Part shown: piece after piece, positions 8,401 through 16,910 of the stretch
Layout of the letters: the number at the start of each line of letters is the position of its first letter
How positions within the stretch are numbered: position 1 is the first letter of the stretch
DNA from: JAWKTM01 sp041399085
Lineage (GTDB): Bacteria > Planctomycetota > Planctomycetia > Pirellulales > Pirellulaceae
Reading direction: 5' to 3'
Length of the DNA stretch: 64,000 nt
Assembly (NCBI GenBank): GCA_041399085.1
Contig: JAWKTM010000025.1
Location: 1-64,000 of the forward strand
The notes under the pieces: model-generated
What the model saw: the letters and a program-made list of their open reading frames with translations, nothing else
Told to the model about the DNA's origin: nothing
Database searches by the model: none
Translations under genes and position numbers: made by a program

Positions 8401-10266
8401 TTATCGTCTTCGTTGCGTCACGGCGGCTTCCCGTTCCACTTGCCGCTGGCGAATGTGGTCCAGCGAGTCATTGGGAGTGGCCGCGATCAAGCGCCGCGTG
8501 TAATCCTCGCGAGGCGCACGGTAGATTGCCTCGGACGGACCGAACTCCACAATCTTCCCCTCATTCATCACGGCCATCATATCGGCCATGAATTTTACCA
8601 CACTCAGATCGTGGCTAATGAAGATATAAGTCAACCTTCGTCGCACTTGTAGGTCGTTCAATAGGTTTAGCACTTGCGCCTGTACCGAAACGTCCAGGGC
8701 CGAAACCGACTCATCACAAATCAGAAAATCCGGTTCGACGGCCAGCGCCCGAGCGATACAAATGCGCTGCCGCTGACCGCCGCTGAATTCATGGGGATAG
8801 CGTCGTAAATGCTCGGGCTTCAAACCCACTTCTTCCAACAGTTTGACCGCGCGATCGCGCCGGTCGCCTCGCGAGTCGCCGATCCGTTGAATAACCATGG
8901 GTTCCGTCAACGTTGACTCGATGGTCATCCGCGGGTTCATCGAACCATAGGGATCTTGAAAAATGATTTGCAATCGCCGCCGTGTTTCGCGCAGCGCGGC
9001 GGCATGAAGTTCTCCCAGGTCCACGCCGTCAAACCAGACTTTGCCGGCCGTGGGCTCGATCAATCGCAGGATCGCTCGGCCAGCCGTGGTTTTGCCGCAT
9101 CCCGACTCGCCCACCAAACCCAAGGTTTGACCGCGATACACATTGAAACTGATCCCATCCACCGCGCGGACATGATCGACCACGCGCATCAACAGACCAC
9201 GCCGAACCGGGAAATGAACCTGCAAGTTCTCCACGCGCAGCAGCGGCGCTTCGTCTTCCGCCACGAACTGAACGTCCGCGGGCCATTCGGCCTGCTCGGG
9301 AGGATGTCCCATCGCGTTCAGCTCACCCTTGGGATGCAATCGCCGTGGGCGTCCGTCGGTGGCGAATCGGTTCATATCGGCGTCGGTCAGCTTCCGCTCG
9401 ACCACCCGCACTTCCCCGTCTTGGGTCTTCTCGCTAGTCATGAAGTCGCTGACCGTTGGCAACCGACGGTACTTCGTTTCTAGTCGGGGACGGCAAGCGA
9501 GCAATCCTTTTGTGTAAGGATGCTGAGGTGAAGAGAAAATATCCAAGACGGGACCGTATTCCACAATCTTTCCGGCGTACATGACCGCCACATGGTCGGC
9601 GATCTCGGCGATCACTCCCAGGTCGTGCGTGATGAACAGAATCGACATGCCGCGCGTGTCTCGCAGTCGTCGAATAATGTCCAATATCTGCGCCTGAATC
9701 GTCACGTCCAAGGCCGTTGTCGGTTCGTCGGCAATCAGCAGCTTGGGATTGCAAGACAATGCCATGGCGATCATCACACGCTGCTTTTGACCGCCCGACA
9801 TTTGATGAGGATAAGAATCGACCCGTTGTTCGGGATTAGGAATGCCAACTTCGCGAAATAAATCAATCGTTCGCTGCCGCGCCTCGGATTTCGATACGTT
9901 TTGATGAAGGATAATGGCCTCCATCACCTGATGTCCGACAGTGAAAACGGGATTCAGCGACGACATGGGCTCTTGGAAGATCATGCTCACTTCCTTGCCG
10001 CGCACCGCCCGCATCGCCGGTTCAGGCAGGCCCACCAAGTCGCGTTCGAGCAAGGCGATCCGTCCCGATTCGATGCGTCCCGTTCCCTCCAGCAATCGCA
10101 TGATGGACAACGAGGTAACTGACTTGCCCGACCCCGATTCGCCGACGATGCCCAGCGTCTGCCCCTCGGCCACGGCGAAAGACACATCATCGACCGCCTT
10201 CACCACACCATCCTCGGTGTGGAAGTACGTCTTCAAATTCTCAACGTTCAACAATGGGGCGGTCAT
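8401..10266 (-). CDS. Double ABC ATPase of a peptide/nickel-type importer (DppD-DppF or YejF type)
   Basis: 621 residues with two complete ATPase halves. Half 1 has Walker A GESGSGKS, signature SGGQKQR and Walker B LLIADEPTTALD. Half 2 has GESGCGKTT, SGGQRQR and FLICDESVSALD. Each half ends with the oligopeptide-transporter C-terminal segment (QHPYTKGLLACRP in the first). A linker of about 70 residues joins them. The halves act as an ATPase pair on the cytoplasmic face, driving import through the two permeases encoded upstream. The order binding protein, OppB-like, OppC-like, ATPase on one strand suggests a single operon. In half 2 Walker B is DES, not DEP, a tolerated change. Confidence 0.93.
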   Translation of the reverse strand: MTAPLLNVENLKTYFHTEDGVVKAVDDVSFAVAEGQTLGIVGESGSGKSVTSLSIMRLLEGTGRIESGRIALLERDLVGLPEPAMRAVRGKEVSMIFQEPMSSLNPVFTVGHQVMEAIILHQNVSKSEARQRTIDLFREVGIPNPEQRVDSYPHQMSGGQKQRVMIAMALSCNPKLLIADEPTTALDVTIQAQILDIIRRLRDTRGMSILFITHDLGVIAEIADHVAVMYAGKIVEYGPVLDIFSSPQHPYTKGLLACRPRLETKYRRLPTVSDFMTSEKTQDGEVRVVERKLTDADMNRFATDGRPRRLHPKGELNAMGHPPEQAEWPADVQFVAEDEAPLLRVENLQVHFPVRRGLLMRVVDHVRAVDGISFNVYRGQTLGLVGESGCGKTTAGRAILRLIEPTAGKVWFDGVDLGELHAAALRETRRRLQIIFQDPYGSMNPRMTIESTLTEPMVIQRIGDSRGDRRDRAVKLLEEVGLKPEHLRRYPHEFSGGQRQRICIARALAVEPDFLICDESVSALDVSVQAQVLNLLNDLQVRRRLTYIFISHDLSVVKFMADMMAVMNEGKIVEFGPSEAIYRAPREDYTRRLIAATPNDSLDHIRQRQVEREAAVTQRRR

Positions 10267-10295
10267 GATGCTAAATCTAACGCCTCGGCGTGCAA

Positions 10296-11639
10296 CTAAA
10301 CACGTAGCTTGGGATCCATAGCGTCACGCAGTCCGCTACCTACCAGGTTAAACACGGTGACGGTGAAAAACATTGCCACGGATGGGACGACAATCAGCCA
10401 CCAATACTGATAGTTTCCGTGAGCCAACTGAAGTATCGAACCCCAACTGGGCGCGGGCGGTCGCACGCCAAACCCCAATAGACTGAGTCCGGCTTCCGTC
10501 ACAATGGCGCTCGCGACGCCGAACGGCGCGGAAACGAGCGCCGGGGAAATCGCATTCGGCAGAATGTGCCGAAAGATGATCCGGGCGTGAGAAGCGCCTA
10601 GGCTGCGGGCCGCGGCCGTATAGTCGATCGCCCGTTGCTTGAGCACCTCACCACGAATCAATCGGGCAATCGTGGGCCAACCGGTGAGCCCGATGACGAA
10701 CATCACAATGAAGATGCTTTGCCCCAACATTGCCACGAGCGTAAGAATCAGAAAGAACGCCGGGAACAATAAGACCACTTCGATGGTGCGGGAAATAATG
10801 ATGTCGGTCCAACCACCGAAATAGCCCGCCAGCGCTCCGACCACAATGCCAATCGAAATATAGATCGAGACAGCCACGAAGCCGACGCTGATGGCGAGCC
10901 GCGTCCCGTAGAGCATCCGAGTGAGCACGTCGCGCCCCGTCGTGTCCGTGCCCAGCCAGTGAGTCACGTCGTCATTTACGTCCGCTCGTTCCGAAGACGG
11001 CTTGCGATATCCCGGTGGCTGATTTCGCGCGGGTAGATCGACTTCCAGTGGACCAAAAGGAACCGGTGCATACCAGCCGATTCGTGTCGGCTCGCTGGCG
11101 CCCGCTTCCTTGGCAGCCTGTAAAGCTTGCAACTCTTCGCGCACAAACTCCCGGGCTCGATACTTATTCGTCGGCCTTAAGCCAAGCGGCGGAAACAAGA
11201 ACGTGGCGCAAAGGGAAAGGGTGAGAATCAAAAAGGCTGCAAGGGACAAGAACACTCGTCGGCGTCCCGGTACACGCCTGCGTTTCAAATAGAAATTCGC
11301 GACAACGGTTAGCAGAATCCAGGGAGCGAAGGCCAGCATCGCCATATTGAACAGAAAGTCGACCGGAACCTCTGGGTTGAAGATCGACCGAAGCCACGGA
11401 TACAACACTTCATCGCCATCCACAAAGATGTATGGTTGGTCGGAAGCGATCGCGGGCGCGAAAATGGCGATGAGAAATACCGGGGCCATCAACCACAACG
11501 CCACGTAGGCCGAAGAGTTTTTCTTAAACTGTCGCCAAACGATGTCCAGGTAAGCCTCGCCGCGTTCCGGTACATACGCCGGCGAGTTTTCGCGATTCAG
11601 CTCTTGCGCCACGGGCGAGGCGGGTCGGTCAATACTCAT
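10296..11639 (-). CDS. ABC importer permease, OppC/DppC type, with an enlarged N-terminal region
   Basis: 447 residues against about 300 for typical OppC. The N-terminal OppC segment (KKNSSAYVALWLMAPVFLIA) is followed by two extra membrane segments (around MAMLAFAPWILLTVVANFYL and VFLSLAAFLILTLSLCATFL), then a soluble stretch ending at WLGTDTTGRDVLTRMLYGTR, the canonical entry into the permease core. The coupling-loop motif is around EVLKQRAIDYTAAARSLGAS. The start overlaps the stop of the OppB-like gene by four bases, so translation is probably coupled. It sits in the inner membrane and forms the channel with the OppB-like subunit. The substrate is likely an oligopeptide or similar compound. 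Confidence 0.92.
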   Translation of the reverse strand: MSIDRPASPVAQELNRENSPAYVPERGEAYLDIVWRQFKKNSSAYVALWLMAPVFLIAIFAPAIASDQPYIFVDGDEVLYPWLRSIFNPEVPVDFLFNMAMLAFAPWILLTVVANFYLKRRRVPGRRRVFLSLAAFLILTLSLCATFLFPPLGLRPTNKYRAREFVREELQALQAAKEAGASEPTRIGWYAPVPFGPLEVDLPARNQPPGYRKPSSERADVNDDVTHWLGTDTTGRDVLTRMLYGTRLAISVGFVAVSIYISIGIVVGALAGYFGGWTDIIISRTIEVVLLFPAFFLILTLVAMLGQSIFIVMFVIGLTGWPTIARLIRGEVLKQRAIDYTAAARSLGASHARIIFRHILPNAISPALVSAPFGVASAIVTEAGLSLLGFGVRPPAPSWGSILQLAHGNYQYWWLIVVPSVAMFFTVTVFNLVGSGLRDAMDPKLRV

Positions 11640-13465
11640 TGGCCTTTCCCCTGCCCGCCATAGCTGATTCGTGGATCGACCAACACATAGAGAATGTCCG
11701 TAAACAGAATACTCAGCAACACCACGATCGCATCCACGTAGATCAGCGCCATCATGGTTGGGTAATCACGCTGTTCGATCGACGCCCAACTCAGACGCCC
11801 CATACCAGGAATGTTGAACAAGAATTCGATGAGCACACTGCCGCCCAGTAGCGCGGGCAGAAAATTGGCGAACAAGGTTAAAACGGGAATCAACGCGTTG
11901 CGGAGCGCATGCTTGTAAATCACTCGAAACTTGGGCAAGCCTTTGGCACGCGCGGTACGTATGAAATCTTGGCCAATCACGTCCAGCATGGCGGAACGAG
12001 AGTACATGGCCAGCGCGGCGAGGCTAAACAGCGACAAGCAGGTCACCGGAAGAAAGGCGTGCCAGAGATAATCGACCGTGTAGCGAAACCATCCGAATTG
12101 CTCGGCCCCGTTGCTGTGCAGCCGCGACATGGGAAACCATTTCAGGTAGTCGCCATAGCAGAAGAACAATAGAAACATCATGCCGGCGACAAATGGCGGC
12201 ACCGAATACAACAGAAATAATCCAAGTGAAATGGCGCGGTCGGTCAACCCGTTTCGTCGCACCGCACATGTAATCCCCAAGGGGATCGAGACCATATAGA
12301 TGACCAGTTGGGACATCAACATCAGCGGAGCGGAAACCACGAAGGCGTCCCACAATTTCTCGGCGACCGGTTCGCGCGTCTTCAAGGCGCTGCGGCCAAA
12401 GTTAAACGTGACCAATCGCCAAACCATGTGGGCATATTGCGTGTCCGCCACAATATCCACAACGTTACTTCCCAGCGACTTGTCGTAACGCGCTCTTCGC
12501 GGCTCGTAGTGTGCTTGCCAATTGCCGATAACTTGTTCAACTTTGCCTTCGGAAGCGTTGCGCGACACGCGCATATCCAGCGGGTTCGCCACATACAAAT
12601 TCAGGATCATCGAGGCGATGACCTTTTGATTCAGAGGCGCGTCGCCCAACACGACCTGCACGAAGAACGGCAGGTCCTCGCGATCATAGGTGAATTCGTC
12701 CTGCAAGAGCTGAAACACCTCGGTACGCGATTCCGCGTCGACAAGCGTCTGTAATTGCTGTTCCAGCACCTTCTGGCGATCGGGGTCCACGGTATCCAGC
12801 GAATCACGATTTATATCCCACCATCGTTGCCAAACCGCTTGCACCAATGGTGTCTCGGACGGTGTGGGATTGCGGGAGTAAGTGAACTGGTGCGCCTCGA
12901 CGACCATATGATTGAGACAGTCGATCAGTCCGATCTTCCGCGGAAGCTGGGTATCCTCACTCGTTAGCAATTGCATCGCGTCGGGCACGGCGTAGTTGCC
13001 GATGTCCTCACACCAGACTTGGGCGTAATCGCGGATTGCGCGCGCTAACCGGCCGCGATTGGCCTCGCTCTTCAGATTCGCCTCGAAGTCAGGGATATCC
13101 AGCCGACGTAGAAACGCCAACCGACGCTGCTGTGGCTCGGTTTCGGCTCCGGCGGCAAGTTCCGTCAGCTCATTTTCGACCTCTTCCGCCGTCGAGTAAC
13201 GGAAATGCGCCGCCGCCAGCAACTCGTCTTGGTAATCCGTAAAGTTGCGAAAGTTCAGCAGAACTGGTTTGTCCAGTTGCAGATCGCGCTTTTGAATTAG
13301 ATAGGCTTCGCGCGTCTGGCCCGACGCACTGGCGGCGCCGCCGGAACCCAACTGGCTTAGCAGCGGGTCGCCCGGCGCGAGCTTCATGATTATGAACGAC
13401 ACGACGGTCACGCCGAACAGTGTCGGAATCATCAGAAACAGTCGGCGAATGATATAGGTCCACAC
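11636..13465 (-). CDS. ABC importer permease, OppB/DppB type, with a large soluble insertion
   Basis: 609 residues, about twice normal OppB length. TM1 is canonical (YIIRRLFLMIPTLFGVTVVS, then PGDP). From about residue 40 to 365 there is a large hydrophilic insertion rich in Glu, Gln and Arg; the core then resumes with APLMLMSQLVIYMVSIPLGI and the coupling motif MLDVIGQDFIRTARAKGLP. The extra segment follows TM1 and should therefore face the periplasm, where it could contact the binding protein. The start codon is GTG at 13465. The downstream OppC-like gene overlaps by four bases. It forms one half of the membrane channel. Confidence 0.92.
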   Translation of the reverse strand: MWTYIIRRLFLMIPTLFGVTVVSFIIMKLAPGDPLLSQLGSGGAASASGQTREAYLIQKRDLQLDKPVLLNFRNFTDYQDELLAAAHFRYSTAEEVENELTELAAGAETEPQQRRLAFLRRLDIPDFEANLKSEANRGRLARAIRDYAQVWCEDIGNYAVPDAMQLLTSEDTQLPRKIGLIDCLNHMVVEAHQFTYSRNPTPSETPLVQAVWQRWWDINRDSLDTVDPDRQKVLEQQLQTLVDAESRTEVFQLLQDEFTYDREDLPFFVQVVLGDAPLNQKVIASMILNLYVANPLDMRVSRNASEGKVEQVIGNWQAHYEPRRARYDKSLGSNVVDIVADTQYAHMVWRLVTFNFGRSALKTREPVAEKLWDAFVVSAPLMLMSQLVIYMVSIPLGITCAVRRNGLTDRAISLGLFLLYSVPPFVAGMMFLLFFCYGDYLKWFPMSRLHSNGAEQFGWFRYTVDYLWHAFLPVTCLSLFSLAALAMYSRSAMLDVIGQDFIRTARAKGLPKFRVIYKHALRNALIPVLTLFANFLPALLGGSVLIEFLFNIPGMGRLSWASIEQRDYPTMMALIYVDAIVVLLSILFTDILYVLVDPRISYGGQGKGQ

Positions 13466-13531
13466 GTGGTCGTCTTGTCCGTGGCTGTCCTATGTGGGGC
13501 TAAGTCTTCAGCACATGGCCTTCATGACCCG

Positions 13532-15484
13532 CTATTGGGCCAACAACCGCGGTTCGCTGGTATACCATTCACGCGAGTCGTAATGCGGCCGCAGCATGGG
13601 GTAGAAATTCATGTTCTCAATTCGAGAATCCACGCCCGCCAGCGCCTTGTCGATGTACAAAAACGTATAGGGTTGATCGTCATAAATCTGACGGTCGATG
13701 GCGTGGTACAACTCCATCTGCTTGTCTTCGTTCACCGTGCGGCGCAGTTCGTCGATCAGGCGGTCCACCTCGGGATTGGCGTAGCCGATCGCGTTCGAGC
13801 TTTCCTGCAATTCCGCTTGGCTGCCGTGCCAAATCTGGTAGGGGTCGCTCTTCCAGTCACTGACCCAACCGAGAATCGTGGCATCGAATTCCTTCTTGCG
13901 CAGTTTTTGCAACATGAGCGCCCATTTGGTGGGCGAAATCTGGGCGTCCACACCAACCGTTCGGAGCCGATCCTTGATGGTTTCAGCGATCGCCAAATAT
14001 TGCGGACTGTCCGAGTAAATCATGAGGTCGAATTGGAACTCCACAAGCTGACCATCGATCATCTTGTCGCGAATACCATTCTCATTGGTATCCTTCCAAC
14101 CGGCTTCTTCGAGCAGTTGCTTGGACTTTTCTAGATCAAACGGAATCGGCTCCAGATCGGGGTTCGCGAACTTGCTGCCGGGCAGGAAGGGCCCGTTCAT
14201 ACGCGTCGCCAATCCGTGGTAGATTTCGTCGATGATCTGTTGGACGGGAACGGCGTGGCTGAGCGCCCAGCGAACTTTGGGATCCGAGAATTTTGGGCGT
14301 CGCAGATTGTATCCCATATACCGATACGCGGTCCGTGGAAAGTCGATCAGACGCACTTCGCCGGCCTTGACCTTCTCGTGGTTGCGGTCCTCCACGAATT
14401 GATCGGCTTCCGAATAGCCAGCCAGATCCAGTTCGCCCTGCAAAACCTTTTGGCGAGCCGTATTGGGATTGGAAATAAACTCGTAGATGATCTGGCTGAA
14501 GTAGAAGGGTGCGCCCCAGTAGTCGGGATTTCGCTCGAAGCTCACTCGCTTCTGTTTCTCCCAACCCTTGAAAATCATGGGGCCGGTGCCGCACATCGTG
14601 GTGTTGGCCCAATGGTTGTTGAAGCCGTCGGCGAACTCTTTCGAACCAAAGTCAAACGAGATCGGTTGGCCTTCCGAATCCACGGAGTACACGTGACGCG
14701 GCAGCGGTTGCATCATCAAGGTGAAATCGTCGGCCATGAAATACGGCTCGGTCCACTTGACCTTCACCGTGTAGTCGTCGATACGCGTGGCTTTAACGCG
14801 TGGCTTTTCTTCACCTGTTTCGGGATCGACCGTCGAGTAGTAGCTGCGGAGCGACGCGGCTTCGACGTTGGGATTTAAGATCGCGTCGAACGTGAACGTT
14901 ACGTCCTTCGCCGTGAACTCGCGAGCTTCCAGCGTTTTGCCGTTGGGAAGCTTGATTGGATGCCATTTCACGCCTTTCCGCAGGTGAATCACATACTCCA
15001 GTGTTTCTTCGTTGAACTCCCAGTCGGTGGCCAATTGCGATTCCCACTCTTCGGGATTTCCGTACTTACGGCGAGCCAAATACTCATAGACGGGGCGTTG
15101 GAACGAAGAGCTGACATTGTCGCTGGAGGTGATTAAGTTCAGCGTGTCGGGATCGTCGCCGTAAAACAGCAGCAGCACATCTTCCGCGGCGGGCTTCACG
15201 CCACCCATCGTTTCCTGCTGCATGACGTCGCGTGGCGTGTCGGACGAAGCAACTTCCACATCGGTCGTATCCGAGTTGGCTGCGGCATTGCCGGATTCGC
15301 CGTTCGCTTCGGCCGAATTATCGCCCGCGTCAGTTGAATTGGCTTGATCGACTGCTGCCGGTGTTGTGGTTCCGCCGTTCGATTCACCGACGCTGTCGGT
15401 GGAAGCTCGGCAGCCAGCCATCATCAACATCAGACCCACGGCCAAAGAGCCAAACGTTCGTAAGCAAGCGTGTCGAGCGTTCAT
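13532..15484 (-). CDS. Peptide-binding lipoprotein of the ABC importer (SBP family 5)
   Basis: 650 residues starting with an ATG at 15484. Residues 1-26 form a lipoprotein signal (SLAVGLMLMMAGC), followed by a Ser/Thr/Asn/Glu-rich linker of about 60 residues. The body is a family 5 solute-binding protein: DTLNLITSSDNVSSSFQRPV, LEYVIHLRKGVKWHP, EFTAKDVTFTFDAILNP, WALSHAVPVQQIIDEIYHG, ending NMNFYPMLRPHYDSREWY. Anchored to a membrane by lipid, it would capture the substrate and pass it to the permeases. It is the first gene of the operon; the OppB-like gene begins 66 bases further along the minus strand. Which peptide or compound it binds cannot be read from sequence. Confidence 0.93.
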   Translation of the reverse strand: MNARHACLRTFGSLAVGLMLMMAGCRASTDSVGESNGGTTTPAAVDQANSTDAGDNSAEANGESGNAAANSDTTDVEVASSDTPRDVMQQETMGGVKPAAEDVLLLFYGDDPDTLNLITSSDNVSSSFQRPVYEYLARRKYGNPEEWESQLATDWEFNEETLEYVIHLRKGVKWHPIKLPNGKTLEAREFTAKDVTFTFDAILNPNVEAASLRSYYSTVDPETGEEKPRVKATRIDDYTVKVKWTEPYFMADDFTLMMQPLPRHVYSVDSEGQPISFDFGSKEFADGFNNHWANTTMCGTGPMIFKGWEKQKRVSFERNPDYWGAPFYFSQIIYEFISNPNTARQKVLQGELDLAGYSEADQFVEDRNHEKVKAGEVRLIDFPRTAYRYMGYNLRRPKFSDPKVRWALSHAVPVQQIIDEIYHGLATRMNGPFLPGSKFANPDLEPIPFDLEKSKQLLEEAGWKDTNENGIRDKMIDGQLVEFQFDLMIYSDSPQYLAIAETIKDRLRTVGVDAQISPTKWALMLQKLRKKEFDATILGWVSDWKSDPYQIWHGSQAELQESSNAIGYANPEVDRLIDELRRTVNEDKQMELYHAIDRQIYDDQPYTFLYIDKALAGVDSRIENMNFYPMLRPHYDSREWYTSEPRLLAQ

Positions 15485-15760
15485 TGTCCGTCTCCGTGTG
15501 TGCGGATGTAGCGAAGATCCAGCAACGGCCAGACGCGGGAAAGAAGCGTCGCATGCCCTCCATTTGGCAATGAGAAAGCGACTGGCCCCGCAGCGGACCG
15601 TGAAAGCAAAGGCATGCTATGGAATGGGTTGTGACGGGTCAAGCTGAGTTGATATGGCGAATCAGGCGGTTTGGTCAACGAAAACTTGGCTCCCTGTCGA
15701 TTGGCGGCGTACACTGACGGCAGACTCCCGCCCGCACACGCATTGACGGAGGCGAACGCC

Positions 15761-16789
15761 ATGCACCGCGCACGTCGAATTCTGCTCGTCGCACTTATTT
15801 TCGCTGGGGTGCTTGCTGCCGAAGCCAATGGCGCTCCGCATGTCGAGTTCGAGCTGATCACGGCATCCGGCTTTCCGATCACCGGCGCGCAGAAATGGAT
15901 TCAGGCGCTGAAGGACCTGCCCGACATTTCCGTGCAGATTCGCGGCGGCCGATCGGGCGAACAGACGAAGATCGAGAATGTCGGCACGGACGCTACGCCG
16001 CGATACCACGTGATCGGGATTCTGGACGCCAGTAGCCAATTGAAAGTGCCCGGCGGTTCGTTTCGTACCAGCGACATGGCTTCGCTGGCCAAATGGCTGG
16101 AGAAGCTGCGTGCCGGTGGCGAGTCGGCGCCGACCGAGCAGACGGCCGTGTTTGGCTTGACGGCCAAGGAACTGCTGGCGCTGAACGAGGCGCTGTCGGG
16201 AAAGGTCGAAACGGAAACGGCTGGGCGGCGCGCCGGAGACGTGGCGCGCGAGCTGACGCGAACGATCGCGTTGGAAGTGAGTGTCGATCGATCGGCGCGG
16301 CCCGCATTTGCCGGACAAGACACCGTGGGCGACGAGCTGAAGGGAATGACCACGGGAACGGCGTTGGCCGCCGTGCTGCGTCCGTTGGGATTAGTGCTGA
16401 CGGCCGAGCGAACCGCGGCTCGGCAAACGCGGCTGATTATTACGCGGGCCGATCAAGCCAAGGAGTTCTGGCCTATCGGTTGGCCGCCGCAGGATGCCGA
16501 TGGTCGCGTCGCGCCGAATCTTTTCAAATTCCTCAACGTCGAGATCAACGACACGCCGCTGGGCGAAGCCGTGTCGGCCATTCAAACGCGAATGGAAATG
16601 CCGTTCCTATACGACTACAACGCGTTGGCTCGACGCCAAGTAGATCCGGCCACGTTTCGCGTCAGCTTGCCCGAGACGCGCACGTATTACAAACGCATCT
16701 TGGATCGGCTGCTGAACCAAGCTCGGTTTACCAGCGAGGTCCGTGTTGACGACGCCGGACAGCCGTTTCTGTGGATTAGTTCGCTTTAA
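15761..16789 (+). CDS. Secreted protein of unknown function
   Basis: The ATG at 15761 is preceded by ACGGAGG and gives 342 residues; the frame is open further upstream without a better start. Residues 1-26 are a signal peptide (RILLVALIFAGVLAAEANGA). The N-terminal half holds HVEFELITASGFPITGAQKW and RYHVIGILDASSQLKVPGG. The C-terminal half has a repeated pattern (NVEINDTPLGEAVSAIQTRM, then FLYDYNALAR) resembling the STN-like domains of secretin-associated proteins and many planctomycete exported proteins. I cannot name a function. The next gene on the same strand is the double-thioredoxin lipoprotein, 121 bases away. Confidence 0.7.
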   Translation: MHRARRILLVALIFAGVLAAEANGAPHVEFELITASGFPITGAQKWIQALKDLPDISVQIRGGRSGEQTKIENVGTDATPRYHVIGILDASSQLKVPGGSFRTSDMASLAKWLEKLRAGGESAPTEQTAVFGLTAKELLALNEALSGKVETETAGRRAGDVARELTRTIALEVSVDRSARPAFAGQDTVGDELKGMTTGTALAAVLRPLGLVLTAERTAARQTRLIITRADQAKEFWPIGWPPQDADGRVAPNLFKFLNVEINDTPLGEAVSAIQTRMEMPFLYDYNALARRQVDPATFRVSLPETRTYYKRILDRLLNQARFTSEVRVDDAGQPFLWISSL

Positions 16790-16910
16790 CGGAATCCGCG
16801 GAATGTCTCGATAATCGGGGATGTTTGCGGATGGGCTCTGGCCTACAATTAGCCGCTGTTTCGCGGCGGGGGCCGGTCCAATTCACTTTACTACTGCAAA
16901 GGATTCACGC

